From assembly GCF_034180645.1 (NCBI RefSeq), contig NZ_JAXFNY010000009.1, positions 4,187 through 68,186 of the forward strand: DNA of 64,000 nucleotides. The letters run 5' to 3'. How positions within the stretch are numbered: position 1 is the first letter of the stretch; each line of letters opens with the position of its first letter. Below the pieces are notes generated by a model, which saw nothing but the letters and a program-made list of their open reading frames with translations, ran no database searches and had not been told where the DNA came from. This document shows, piece after piece, positions 9,001-18,126 of the stretch. The position numbers were made by a program, and so were the translations under genes. Source of the stretch: Mobiluncus sp034180645 (lineage in GTDB: Bacteria; Actinomycetota; Actinomycetes; Actinomycetales; Actinomycetaceae).

Positions 9001-10505
9001 TTGGGGCAAATACGGTACTGAACGACCGCTATCGCCTGGTGTCCATCCTGGCGACCGGAGGAATGGGCGTGATTTGGCGCGGTTGGGACAAACGCAGCCA
9101 AAATGTCGTCGCGGTGAAAGTGCTGAAAGAAGAACTCATCGGTCAGGCGACCTTCCTGGCCCGTTTACGTGCTGAAGCCACCAACGCTGCCCGTCTGCAT
9201 CATCCCAACCTCGCCGCCGTTTTTGACTGGGGCGAAACAGATGGCCAAGGCTGGATCGTGATGGAGCTGGTGGAGGGACGTCCCCTGTCGGACATTCTGG
9301 CGGGAGGCCAGATTTTGACTTGGGAACAGCTCGCTCCCATCCTCATCCAAATCGCTAACGGCCTGCAGGCTTCCCACGAAGGACACGTCATTCACCGTGA
9401 TGTGAAGCCTTCAAATATTCTGGTTTCCGACAAGGGCGTGGCGAAGCTGACGGACTTCGGGATTTCGTTGGCTCCGCGCGCCGAAGCCCTGACCGCGGCC
9501 GGGATGGTGATGGGTACCGCCCAGTACCTGCCGCCCGAACAGGCGATGGGTGAAACCGCGACCGCCTTGGGCGATATTTATGCGCTGGGGGTCATCGCCT
9601 ATGAAGCCTTGGCTGGAAAACGTCCGTTTACGGGGCCTACCCAGGTCGACATCGCGATGTCGCACGTGAAAGACCCGGTTCCGCCCCTTCCTGAAACCGT
9701 AAATTCCCAAGTGGCAGCGTTGATTTACCAGGTGTTGGAAAAAGATCCGCGGCTGCGCCCACAATCGGCGAAACAGCTCGCTGAAGCAGTTCAGGCGCTG
9801 TGGCACGGCACGGTGCCGCTGTCGTTTACTCCGCGCATGAGTTTTTCACGCAATCTGGCCGATGCTCCCCCGACCGCCCAGATGCCCGTGGCGCAGGTCG
9901 AAAAAAAGCCGGAAGATACTTCACCGCAGTCCCCCGCCGCAAACACGCCTGCCGTATCGGCCTCTCCGACCGAAACTGCGGCATCCGCGCCCCCGGCCAA
10001 ACCTGCGGCTTCCCCGTCCCCGGACACCTCCGCACAATCATCTGCTGCGCCGGTAGACCCGGTACCGCTGTCCCCTCACGCGGCCCCGGCCAAACCTGAT
10101 GCGACTGCCTCCGCAGCCGGACTGCACCAGGCCGGCTCGACACCACCCACCTCCGCGAACCCGGAAACGTCCGCCCCACCCTTGCGACCCGATTTTCACC
10201 GAGTAAAACAGGCTCAACCAGCCGCTATACCGGTAGGGTCCCAGGCGATTCCACCGCGGCGCCATGAGGAAATGATGCGCTATCTGGAAGCCAAACCGCT
10301 GCCCCAGCCGGAAACGGGTTCGAAACGAAAACTTGTTATTGCATTAGTCATCACCGCCGTGGTGTTGATAGCGTTGATTTTTGGGCTGGCAACCACCCTG
10401 CGTACCGGGGCCTCAACCGGTAACCTTGAATCGGGCTTGACCGTAACGGCGGTTGCAGCCCCAGCCAGCTCGCCAGTAGAGGAGGAAAACCTTGAGTCAG
10501 TCTGA
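8997..10505 (+). CDS. pknA: Serine/threonine protein kinase PknA-like
   Basis: 502 aa. An N-terminal kinase domain has a glycine loop (TGGMGVIWRG), Lys41, catalytic HRDVKPSN with Asp135 and DFG at 153-155. An Ala/Pro/Ser-rich linker (~290-440) and one membrane helix (~445-467) follow, leaving only a short extracellular tail without PASTA domains, which fits PknA rather than PknB. The frame is open back to 8856 inside pbpA, but ATG 8997 overlaps the pbpA stop (ATGA) and starts directly before NTVLNDRYRLV, as expected. It phosphorylates cell-division and cell-wall proteins on Ser/Thr. It overlaps pknB by 14 nt. Confidence 0.93.
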   Translation: MIGANTVLNDRYRLVSILATGGMGVIWRGWDKRSQNVVAVKVLKEELIGQATFLARLRAEATNAARLHHPNLAAVFDWGETDGQGWIVMELVEGRPLSDILAGGQILTWEQLAPILIQIANGLQASHEGHVIHRDVKPSNILVSDKGVAKLTDFGISLAPRAEALTAAGMVMGTAQYLPPEQAMGETATALGDIYALGVIAYEALAGKRPFTGPTQVDIAMSHVKDPVPPLPETVNSQVAALIYQVLEKDPRLRPQSAKQLAEAVQALWHGTVPLSFTPRMSFSRNLADAPPTAQMPVAQVEKKPEDTSPQSPAANTPAVSASPTETAASAPPAKPAASPSPDTSAQSSAAPVDPVPLSPHAAPAKPDATASAAGLHQAGSTPPTSANPETSAPPLRPDFHRVKQAQPAAIPVGSQAIPPRRHEEMMRYLEAKPLPQPETGSKRKLVIALVITAVVLIALIFGLATTLRTGASTGNLESGLTVTAVAAPASSPVEEENLESV

Positions 10506-12351
10506 CCGGATCATCGGCGGGCGCTACGAAATTAGCCAGCTCATCGGACGCGGCGGTATGGCTGAAGTCCATATCGGTACTGACACGCGCCTGAACCGGA
10601 TTGTAGCGATTAAAATTTTGCGCCAGGATTTGGCCCGCGACCCTGTTTTTCAGGCACGTTTTCGCCGCGAAGCACAATCAGCCGCCAACTTGAACCATCC
10701 CTCTATCGTGGCTGTTTACGACACGGGTGAAGAAACCATCACCGCTTCGGATGGTGCGGAAATCAAGGTGCCTTACATCGTCATGGAGTACGTGGAAGGC
10801 CACACGGTGCGGGAGCTGTTGACGGACGGCAATCCGGTTCCGCTGGAAGAAGCGGTCGAAATCGTTTCCGGTGTCCTGGACGCGCTGGAGTATGCCCATC
10901 ATCAAAACTTGGTGCACCGCGACATTAAGCCAGGCAATGTGATGATTACCACGACCGGGAAAATCAAGGTGATGGACTTTGGGATTGCCCGCGCCCTATC
11001 CGATTCCCAAGCGACCATGACACAAACCGATGCGGTGGTGGGTACCGCCCAGTATCTCTCTCCCGAACAGGCTCGCGGCGAACAGGTTGATGCCCGTTCT
11101 GACCTGTATTCCGCAGGGTGTTTGCTGTTTGAGCTGCTGACCGGCCAACCCCCGTTTAAGGGTGATTCGGCTGTGGCGGTCGCGTTCCAGCACGTTTCCC
11201 AGCTGCCGCCTCTGCCTTCCTCGATTGCGCCGGACATCCCGGAATCTTTGGACCGCGTGGTGATGAAAGCCTTGGCGAAAGACCGTGAAGAACGCTATCC
11301 CGATGCCGCTCATATGCGTGCTGACCTGCAGGCTTCCCTGCGTGGAGGAAGCGTAGCGGCTCCCGCCACCTCAACCTGGACGGCCCCTCTAGCCGGTGAT
11401 ACCACCGGCGCCGCAACCACGGTACTCCCGCCGGTGAACCAGGGGTACGCCTCTAACAGCGCAGCCCCCCGGTTTAATGCAGTGGATTCCGTAGGGCACA
11501 ACCAGCTCACCCAGACTTTGGACACCACGGATTCGACCCAGGATCATCGCGGTAAGCCCAACAAGAAGCCGCTGATTATTGTCGTTATACTGTTGGCGGT
11601 ATTGGCAGCTTTGGGCCTCGGATATTGGCTGGTTTTCAGCGGAGACAAGCCGACCGATGAGATGGTCGAGATTCCTTCTCTGGACGGCATGAACCAGGAG
11701 GAAGCCTCCACCGCGATTACCGATGCGGGACTCGTGTTCCGCCTAGGTCGCGGGGTCAGTTCCGAGGATATTCCGGAAGGTATTTTTGTTAAATCCGATC
11801 CAGCGGTGGGGACGAAGGTCGCCAAAGGTTCCAAGGTGTTCGTCTCGCTTTCCACCGGTCCGGGCGATGCCAGTGTGCCCTCGCTGGCCGGGCTGACCCA
11901 GGAACAGGCTCGGAAGGCTTTAGAGGCGGAAGGCTTAGAGGTTGGCAGCATTACGACCGCTGATTCGGGCACGATAGACAAAGACAAAGTCATTAAATCC
12001 AACCCCGCCGAGGGCGAAGCGGTTAAGAAAGGCGACTCGGTCGACCTGGAGGTTGCCTCCGGTAACTTCCGGATTCCCCAAGACTTGGTGGGAGGCACCA
12101 AGGAGGGCCTGCAGCAGTTTGTGGATGCGAACCGGGTGCGCTTGACGATTACCGAAAAGGAAGATTCCTCGGTCGAACCGGGTACCGTGTTGTCTTTGGA
12201 CAAGGCGGGGCAGTTGGTCGGGCTGGATACGTCCATGACCGCAGTGGTGGCGATTGCTCCGAAGGAACCTACGCCACCGGATACTTCGACTGACTCTCCG
12301 AGCTCGCCCACAGAGACTTCCTCGCACTCCCCTGAAGCGCCCTCTGTCTAG
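10492..12351 (+). CDS. pknB: Serine/threonine protein kinase PknB with PASTA domains
   Basis: 619 aa. The kinase domain has GRGGMAEVHIG, Lys41, HRDIKPGN (Asp144), DFG at 162-164 and the TMTQTD activation loop before VGTAQYLSPEQ. A juxtamembrane linker follows, then one membrane helix (~358-380) and three extracellular PASTA-like repeats (about 391-456, 457-523 and 524-592). The third is degenerate. A Pro/Thr/Ser tail ends the protein. PASTA domains sense muropeptides or lipid II and tune growth and division. The start is TTG at 10492, with AGGAGG upstream inside the pknA 3' end. Actinobacterial PknB usually has four PASTA units, so three is a little short. It is the last gene of the operon. 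Confidence 0.94.
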   Translation: MSQSDRIIGGRYEISQLIGRGGMAEVHIGTDTRLNRIVAIKILRQDLARDPVFQARFRREAQSAANLNHPSIVAVYDTGEETITASDGAEIKVPYIVMEYVEGHTVRELLTDGNPVPLEEAVEIVSGVLDALEYAHHQNLVHRDIKPGNVMITTTGKIKVMDFGIARALSDSQATMTQTDAVVGTAQYLSPEQARGEQVDARSDLYSAGCLLFELLTGQPPFKGDSAVAVAFQHVSQLPPLPSSIAPDIPESLDRVVMKALAKDREERYPDAAHMRADLQASLRGGSVAAPATSTWTAPLAGDTTGAATTVLPPVNQGYASNSAAPRFNAVDSVGHNQLTQTLDTTDSTQDHRGKPNKKPLIIVVILLAVLAALGLGYWLVFSGDKPTDEMVEIPSLDGMNQEEASTAITDAGLVFRLGRGVSSEDIPEGIFVKSDPAVGTKVAKGSKVFVSLSTGPGDASVPSLAGLTQEQARKALEAEGLEVGSITTADSGTIDKDKVIKSNPAEGEAVKKGDSVDLEVASGNFRIPQDLVGGTKEGLQQFVDANRVRLTITEKEDSSVEPGTVLSLDKAGQLVGLDTSMTAVVAIAPKEPTPPDTSTDSPSSPTETSSHSPEAPSV

Positions 12352-12392
12352 TCGTCGTGGGATAGGGATTGGGTATAAGTGCCGAGTTGCGG

Positions 12393-13388
12393 CTATTCCG
12401 TGGGTTCTCCAACCCAGGTCGTTTGGCCTTTTCCGGTCGCGGGGTCCAAGACGTTGCGGCAATAGAACTTGTTGCCGTTGGCATCAACGGTCATCTGGCC
12501 GACCTCGCAGGTCGCACTGCCTTGCTGCTCCCGCTGTTCCTGCTCCATTTGCTGTTGCTGACGGAGAAGTTGCTCCTCGGATTCTTTCCGAGCCTTTTCT
12601 AGGCGTTTGTCATCGATAGCTTTCGTGACCGCGGTGATGTCCTCCTCCAGACGGTCCACAGAGGCACGCATCGATTCGTTGAGACCATCGACTTTATCGT
12701 CTGACACGGTTGACAGGGAGTTGACCTGGTTCAAAAGGCGTTTCGCGTCCTCAATTTGGGCAGCTAGAGCCGCTCTGGGCTCGGTATTGGCTTCTGCAGC
12801 CGCAGCGGTTTCTGCCAGCTTTTCCGCCTGGGCAATCTTATCTTCCAAGGCTTTCTTGGCTACCGACAGACCGTTGAGATTTTCAGCTTCCTTAATGTGT
12901 TGCAGCGCCGCCTCCAGCTCGGTTTGCTGCTTTTTCAACGCTTCAGCCTGAGCCATCATGGTGGAGGTTTTTTTGGCGACATCCTTACCGGTACATTCCA
13001 GGGGTTTGATTTCTTTGCTGGCCTGCTGCGCTTTGGCCTGAATGTCATCGAGCATGGCGGGGTCTGCAACTTGAGTGGAATCAGTCGTGGCCAAAGTAGT
13101 TTCCGCGTCGGACACTACCTGCTGTAGCGAAGTGTACTGTTTGGTTAAATCCTGGCTGGCTTTCGCGCAAGCCGAACGCGCCCCCTGGGAATCGCTGCCC
13201 AGCACCCACATCACGACCAGGCCGATAACGAGAGCCGCCAACATGACAGCAGCCACGATGATAGCAATGGTCCAGCGGCGGCGCGCTTTGGCGATTTGTT
13301 CCGCGGTCTGCTGCTGAGGATTAGGGCGTGCCCGGTTGGGGGTACGGCCCTGCTGCGCAACGGGTTTTTGCGTATTTCCCACCATCAC
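12393..13388 (-). CDS. Coiled-coil membrane protein of unknown function
   Basis: 331 aa, not assigned to a known family. A Gln/Arg-rich cytoplasmic N-terminus (1-~40) leads to one membrane helix (WTIAIIVAAVMLAALVIGLVVMWVLG, ~40-65). A long extracellular coiled coil (~75-290), rich in Ala, Lys, Gln and Glu, is broken by a Cys pair region (ARSACAKAS and PLECTGKD). The C-terminal ~45 residues (SATCEVGQMTVDANGNKFYCRNVLDPATGKGQTTWVGEPTE) contain two Cys that could form a disulfide in a small globular module. The start ATG has GAGGTGA upstream. It converges with pknB, whose stop is 41 bp away. The topology suggests a surface or envelope scaffold; function unknown. Confidence 0.72.
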   Translation of the reverse strand: MMVGNTQKPVAQQGRTPNRARPNPQQQTAEQIAKARRRWTIAIIVAAVMLAALVIGLVVMWVLGSDSQGARSACAKASQDLTKQYTSLQQVVSDAETTLATTDSTQVADPAMLDDIQAKAQQASKEIKPLECTGKDVAKKTSTMMAQAEALKKQQTELEAALQHIKEAENLNGLSVAKKALEDKIAQAEKLAETAAAAEANTEPRAALAAQIEDAKRLLNQVNSLSTVSDDKVDGLNESMRASVDRLEEDITAVTKAIDDKRLEKARKESEEQLLRQQQQMEQEQREQQGSATCEVGQMTVDANGNKFYCRNVLDPATGKGQTTWVGEPTE

Positions 13389-13612
13389 TCACCTCTCACC
13401 GCCAAAACTCACTGCCCCTAGTCTACCTGGAAGTGTCTGGAATAATAGCCCAGCCCCACAACCGGAAGCTAACGTCAATAATTATCCCGGTTATCAGGCT
13501 GGAACACCCGGCACATACCCGCACAGCAAGGCATCGCCAGGATTCCTGGGGTGGTTTTATCGCCCGCGTGTTCAGGATTCAGACCTTTGCATGGACAAAC
13601 CTGGAGGTTACC

Positions 13613-13641
13613 TTGGAAAATGCTATGAATATGGATATAAT
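13613..13641 (+). promoter_or_regulatory. Promoter TTGGAA-N17-TATAAT
   Basis: A -35 TTGGAA at 13613-13618 and a perfect -10 TATAAT at 13636-13641 are separated by 17 nt. The predicted transcription start near 13648 leaves a ~35-nt leader before the ATG at 13683. This is the only strong promoter match in the 294-bp divergent gap 13389-13682. Confidence 0.65.
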
Positions 13642-13682
13642 AGGAGGTACTGTCCTATTGTGATGTTGAAACCGGTGCGCTC

Positions 13683-14999
13683 ATGGAAGATTTAACCCAG
13701 GAACAACTTGAAGCTATCAACCCAGATACCCCGCTGGATCGTTTGCAGACTATTGCACAAGACGCTCCGGAGTTGCGCCCCTTACTAGCTTTGAACCCGT
13801 CGACCTATCCTGACCTTTTGGATTGGCTAGCTGAACTGCAGGATACGCAGGTCGATGACGCTCTCGCGAAACGTGCTGAACTGGTGCAACGAGGTGAACT
13901 GGAACACTACGCAATGGCTTATCTGTCCCCAGACTCACCCGTCGCAGAACCTCAGGTATCTCAGCCGAGCGAACTCCCACTTGACCTCCAGCCCGAGACT
14001 TCCCAACCGGACGACTTGCCTGTACCCGAGGAATCTCAGCCCTCCCCTCTGCCAGAATCGCCCGTTTTTGAGGAACCGGAATCTGAGCCTATCGAGTTAG
14101 AGCTCTATGAGGATGACTACTCGTCCGCTGCCGTAGCCGCGGCCGAAATGGCGGCGGTGAACCGGGAAAACCAGGCCTCAGGACCGGACTTTACTCCCGA
14201 TTTCGCCACTGCTGCAGGTCCCGAATTTGCGACGACCGGAAGGCTCGACTCCCGGTTTTCCCGCTCCAGAGCAACAACAAAGAGTCGGTACAACCGGTTT
14301 TGGCTGTGGATGATTTTTGGGTTATTGATTTGGCTGGTCGTGATTGTGCTGGTTGTCTGGGGACTGGCCAACCAAGCTGATAAACCGGTTCCCGTGAATG
14401 CTAACGCGGCAGAACCCACCCCGAGTGTGAGTGCCACTCCCCAAGAGTTAGTACAAAACGGCTTGCCGGAAGGGTACACCGGCCCCACCAAGACTATTGA
14501 AGTGCCCGGAGCCAACCCTGGCAAGACCATAAAGCGGGTTGTTCCTGATGAGAGCGCCAGTGCTAGCGCCTCGCCGACACCTACGCCCACGGATCCGCTG
14601 GCTGCCCCGGCTAATGCCAAGAAGCTCAAAAGTTTTACTACTGCTGACGGCAATGTTCGCTGCATCTTCAGCGGGTCACAAGTACAGTGTTTCGCTAACT
14701 CTACGGATCCTTACTACTGTTCTGCACAAGCCCCGAATACGGGATACAGTGATGTACTTTACGCCTCGCACAGCCGCCGCCACGAGTATGCGTGTATCGA
14801 ACCCATCGACACGGCCACGGAAGGGACTTTGGCTGCTAACGAAACGGTTTCTAACGGCATTTTTGCCTGTCAGGCCAGTAAGTCCGGCAACCGCGTGGTG
14901 TGCTGGAACACCACCGCGGGCGATGGCATCGTGGTGGGTAGCGATATGGCGGCACGCTTCGGTAAAGGCCAATACGTCCCTCCGCAGTGGGATAAGTAA
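13683..14999 (+). CDS. Membrane protein with N-terminal variant leucine-rich repeat domain
   Basis: 438 aa. Residues 1-~70 (MEDLTQEQLEAINPDTPLDRLQTIAQDAPELRPLLALNPSTYPDLLDWL) resemble the variant leucine-rich (LRV-like) domain found at the N-terminus of many actinobacterial membrane proteins. An acidic Pro/Glu/Ser linker leads to a membrane helix (~205-230, FWLWMIFGLLIWLVVIVLVVW). Outside the membrane a Thr/Pro/Ser stretch is followed by a small domain with six cysteines (VRCIFSG, VQCFAN, YYCSAQ, YACIEP, FACQAS, VVCWNT), suggesting three disulfides. Function unknown. It is transcribed alone from the promoter at 13613 and converges on trx with a hairpin between them. Confidence 0.75.
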   Translation: MEDLTQEQLEAINPDTPLDRLQTIAQDAPELRPLLALNPSTYPDLLDWLAELQDTQVDDALAKRAELVQRGELEHYAMAYLSPDSPVAEPQVSQPSELPLDLQPETSQPDDLPVPEESQPSPLPESPVFEEPESEPIELELYEDDYSSAAVAAAEMAAVNRENQASGPDFTPDFATAAGPEFATTGRLDSRFSRSRATTKSRYNRFWLWMIFGLLIWLVVIVLVVWGLANQADKPVPVNANAAEPTPSVSATPQELVQNGLPEGYTGPTKTIEVPGANPGKTIKRVVPDESASASASPTPTPTDPLAAPANAKKLKSFTTADGNVRCIFSGSQVQCFANSTDPYYCSAQAPNTGYSDVLYASHSRRHEYACIEPIDTATEGTLAANETVSNGIFACQASKSGNRVVCWNTTAGDGIVVGSDMAARFGKGQYVPPQWDK

Positions 15000-15052
15000 G
15001 CTGCGTCTGGCGAATTGTGTCCCGACGTTTCGTCTGGCGGTAGATATACGTC

Positions 15053-15073
15053 ACCCCCGGCGAAACCGGGGGT
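15053..15073. terminator. Hairpin between convergent genes
   Basis: ACCCCCGG pairs with CCGGGGGT around a 5-nt loop (8 bp). It sits in the 95-bp gap between the LRV membrane protein gene and trx, which converge. Without a T tract its terminator role is inferred from position. Confidence 0.5.
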
Positions 15074-15094
15074 AGAGTGCGAGTTATATGGGGG

Positions 15095-15454
15095 TTACTG
15101 TACTGCCCCGTGCCCGGCTGCGACCTGGGCCATATCTAAGTTCCGAACCTGGTGGAGCAGTTCGTCCAGCTGAGTGCCTTGCAGCAGGCCGGCCTCACGG
15201 AACACCAGGATTGACTGCCGGAAAATCATCAGTGTTGGGATGGAAACAATACCCGCCGCGTTCACCAACGGTTTTTGTTCCTCGGTGTTGACGGTGCCAA
15301 AGTAAACGTCCTGGTTATGCAGGGAAGCCTGTTCAAAAACCGGGGTAAAAAGGCGGCACGGGCTGCACCATGGAGCCCAGAATTCGAGCACCACAATATC
15401 GTTCTCACTCATAGCCTGAGCCATGTTATCTTGAGTGACAATATTCACTGCCAT
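15095..15454 (-). CDS. trxA: Thioredoxin
   Basis: 119 aa with the thioredoxin fold order and the active site WCSPC at residues 29-33 (VLEFWAPWCSPCRLFTPVFEQ), followed by the cis-proline region VSIPTLMIFR. It reduces disulfides in the cytoplasm. The usual active site is WCGPC: the Gly-to-Ser change is known in some family members and may shift redox potential. The ATG has AAAGGAG 10 nt upstream. It lies 80 bp downstream of asd on the same strand and may be partly co-transcribed with it. Confidence 0.9.
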   Translation of the reverse strand: MAVNIVTQDNMAQAMSENDIVVLEFWAPWCSPCRLFTPVFEQASLHNQDVYFGTVNTEEQKPLVNAAGIVSIPTLMIFRQSILVFREAGLLQGTQLDELLHQVRNLDMAQVAAGHGAVQ

Positions 15455-15534
15455 GAGTCGGTGCTCCTTTCTGGAATGAGTTTAGCACAGAGAAACATGA
15501 CAACACGGTAAATTAGTTACAATTATTTAACATT

Positions 15535-16584
15535 TTAAAGTTCCGCTGCTACCAGTTCCGCTAGTTGCACCGCATTGAGTGCAGCACCCTTGCGCAGGTT
15601 GTCGCCGCACACGACCATGATTAGGCCACGATTGTCGTCAACTGCCTGGTCTTGACGGATGCGGCCGACCAGGGAAGGGTCGATACCGGCAGCGTCCAGC
15701 GGTGTCGGTACGTCTTGCAGAACCACACCAGGAGCGCCGTCTAACGCCTGTTTGGCCTGTTCAACAGTAATAGGGCGGGAGAATTCGGCGTGAATAGTGA
15801 GGGTGTGGGAGGTCAGCACCGGGACGCGCACGCAGGTTCCCGACACGCGCAGGTCAGGTATCCCCAGGATACGGCGCGACTCATTGCGCAGCTTTTGTTC
15901 CTCATCGGTTTCCAGGCTGCCGTCATCTACGTATTTGCCAGCAAAAGGCACCACGTTGAAGCCGATGGGAGCCACGTAGGTTTCCGGAGCAGGCCAGGCG
16001 ATGGCTTTGCCGTCGAGGACGAGTTTGTCTAGGTTGGAGACGTCCCCCACGGTTTTTACCATACGTTCCAGTTCACGGACCCCTTTAAGTCCCGAGCCGG
16101 ACACTGCCTGGTAGCTCGAAATCGTCAACCGGGTCAACCCAGCAAGGTTGTGCAGCACTTTCAAAGGGGGCATGGCCGCCATAGTGGTGCAATTCGGGTT
16201 GGCGATAATGCCTTTCGGGCGGTTTTTCAAGTCTTGGGGGTTGACCTCGCTGACAACTAGGGGGCAATCCGGGTCTTTGCGCCAGGCGCTCGAATTGTCA
16301 ACCACGACAGCTCCAGCCTCCACAAATTTCGGGGCGAATTCGCGAGAGGCGGCGGCACCAGCACTAAAGATAGCGATATCTACCCCGGAAAAGTCCGCTG
16401 TCGCAGTGTCCTCCACCACGACCTGCTGACCCCGAAAGTCAACCACGGTACCCGCAGAACGGGATGAAGAAAAGAAACGAAAACGGGAGGCAGGAAAGTT
16501 CCGTTCCGTGAGCAGAGTCCGCATGACCCGGCCGACCTGACCGGTCGCACCCACCACGGCTACGCAAAGATTATCCTGGCTCAT
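15535..16584 (-). CDS. asd: Aspartate-semialdehyde dehydrogenase
   Basis: 349 aa. The NADP-binding loop VVGATGQVGRVM is at the N-terminus. The active-site Cys is in IANPNCTTMAAM, and SYQAVSGSGLKGV and the C-terminal catalytic His region (RVPVLTSHTLTIHAEF) are present. It reduces aspartyl phosphate to aspartate semialdehyde, the branch point to diaminopimelate/lysine, threonine and methionine. Its start overlaps the lysC stop by 4 nt (16581-16584), so the two enzymes of consecutive steps are translationally coupled. The length is normal. Confidence 0.96.
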   Translation of the reverse strand: MSQDNLCVAVVGATGQVGRVMRTLLTERNFPASRFRFFSSSRSAGTVVDFRGQQVVVEDTATADFSGVDIAIFSAGAAASREFAPKFVEAGAVVVDNSSAWRKDPDCPLVVSEVNPQDLKNRPKGIIANPNCTTMAAMPPLKVLHNLAGLTRLTISSYQAVSGSGLKGVRELERMVKTVGDVSNLDKLVLDGKAIAWPAPETYVAPIGFNVVPFAGKYVDDGSLETDEEQKLRNESRRILGIPDLRVSGTCVRVPVLTSHTLTIHAEFSRPITVEQAKQALDGAPGVVLQDVPTPLDAAGIDPSLVGRIRQDQAVDDNRGLIMVVCGDNLRKGAALNAVQLAELVAAEL

Positions 16585-17915
16585 CGTCCCGTACCTCCAT
16601 AAACTACGGCTTCAACCTGTTCAGCATCGAGGTCGAACGCGCTGTGAACCGCACGTACAGCTTCGTCCAGCTGATCCTCGCTGACCAGGACGCTCAAGCG
16701 GATTTCCGAAGTGGAAATCATGTCAATGTTGATTCCCGCCTTGGAAAGAGTTCCAAAAAGTTTTGCAGAAACACCCGGATTGGTTCGCATTCCGGCGCCC
16801 ACGAGCGACAACTTACCCACGTTGCCGGTGTGGACGACCTTTAGAAAACCTCCTTCCGCCTTCGCACCTTCTAGCGCCTTTACTGTGTCCGCAGCATCGG
16901 CGTGGGGCAGAGTGATTGTCAAGTCGGTAGCGCCTGGCTGCACCGTCGACACGTTTTGCACAATCATGTCGATGTTGGCGCCGGCTCTCGCAATAATCTC
17001 AAAAATGTGGGCGGCTCGACCCGGTTCGTCGGGCACTCCCACCAAAGTAATCTTGTCCTCGCTGCGGTCATGCGCGAGGCCGGAAATAATCGGTTCCTCC
17101 ACGGGGGTCTCCTTCATGAGCTGGGATTCAGGGTCAAATGTCAAAGCACTGTCGGGCACCAATCCCCTTAGCTCGGGATGAGCCGGCCCATCGGAAATCC
17201 AGGTGCCTAATTTGTCCGAAAAGGAAGAACGCACGTGGAGGGGCACGTGGTAGCGCCGCGCAAACTCGACAGCCCGAAGATGCAGGATTTTTGCGCCGTG
17301 GGCAGCCATTTCCAAGGTTTCTTCATAAGTTGTGGACGAAATTTGTTTTGCCTTAGAGACGATACGTGGGTCTGCCGTGAACATGCCATCCACATCGGTA
17401 TAGATTTCACACACATCGGCGTGAAGGGAAGCAGCTAACGCCACCGCGGTCGTATCTGAACCGCCACGGCCCAGTGTAGTCACGTCTTTACGTTCGTTCA
17501 CACCTTGGAAGCCTGCCACAATCGCGATGTTGCCATCATGAATAGAGCGGGCAACCCGTTCAGGCACCATCGAAACGATATGTGCCTTGCCATAGTGGTT
17601 ATCGGTCAGTACCCCGGCTTGCTGGCCTGTATAGGAAATGGCGGTTTCACCGAGTTCATTCACGGCCATCGCTAACAAGGACATCGAAATCCGTTCCCCG
17701 GCAGACAGCAGCATATCCATTTCCCGCTGGGGAGCTTTCTGCGTGACAGAAGCGGCCAAATCCAGCAGGTCATCAGTGGTGTCTCCCATCGCGGAAACCA
17801 CCACCACAACGTTGTGACCAGCTCGTTTGGTGGCAACAATACGTTTGGCGACACGCTTCATGGCCGCTGCGTCCGATACAGACGAGCCGCCGTACTTTTG
17901 CACAACCAGCGCCAT
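16581..17915 (-). CDS. lysC: Aspartate kinase
   Basis: 444 aa. The N-terminal amino-acid kinase domain starts with VVQKYGGSSVSD and holds FQGVNERKDVTTLGRGGSDTTAVALAA. Two C-terminal ACT domains (ITLVGVPDEPGRAAHIFEIIARAGANIDMIVQ and LSLVGAGMRTNPGVSAKLFGTLSKAGINIDMIS) mediate feedback inhibition by lysine/threonine. It phosphorylates aspartate in the first step of the aspartate family pathway. The frame stays open to 17960, but ATG 17915 is chosen because GGGAGG lies 6 nt upstream and MALVVQKYGG is the usual start. As in other actinobacteria an internal start could also make a separate beta subunit. Confidence 0.96.
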   Translation of the reverse strand: MALVVQKYGGSSVSDAAAMKRVAKRIVATKRAGHNVVVVVSAMGDTTDDLLDLAASVTQKAPQREMDMLLSAGERISMSLLAMAVNELGETAISYTGQQAGVLTDNHYGKAHIVSMVPERVARSIHDGNIAIVAGFQGVNERKDVTTLGRGGSDTTAVALAASLHADVCEIYTDVDGMFTADPRIVSKAKQISSTTYEETLEMAAHGAKILHLRAVEFARRYHVPLHVRSSFSDKLGTWISDGPAHPELRGLVPDSALTFDPESQLMKETPVEEPIISGLAHDRSEDKITLVGVPDEPGRAAHIFEIIARAGANIDMIVQNVSTVQPGATDLTITLPHADAADTVKALEGAKAEGGFLKVVHTGNVGKLSLVGAGMRTNPGVSAKLFGTLSKAGINIDMISTSEIRLSVLVSEDQLDEAVRAVHSAFDLDAEQVEAVVYGGTGR

Positions 17916-17979
17916 GAAAACCTCCCTTAAGCCGACACGCGGCAGTGAGGGCCGCGGCACCTTTACTGCTGACCTCTTG

Positions 17980-18009
17980 ATTATAGCGATTATGCCCGAA
18001 ACTCGTGAA
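17980..18009 (-). promoter_or_regulatory. Candidate lysC-asd promoter
   Basis: On the minus strand TTCACG (18004-18009) and TATAAT (17980-17985) are separated by 18 nt. This gives a ~58-nt leader before lysC. The -10 is a perfect match and the -35 matches four of six. Confidence 0.5.
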
Positions 18010-18126
18010 TTCGCCGCCGGGAGGCGAATCGGGTTTTCCCGACAAGCGGTTTGGAGCAGGTGGTTTTGCGGCGGGAGATTGTGGGTGGGCAGTTTTTGGG
18101 CAGACAGTTTGAGCGAAACGAGGTTT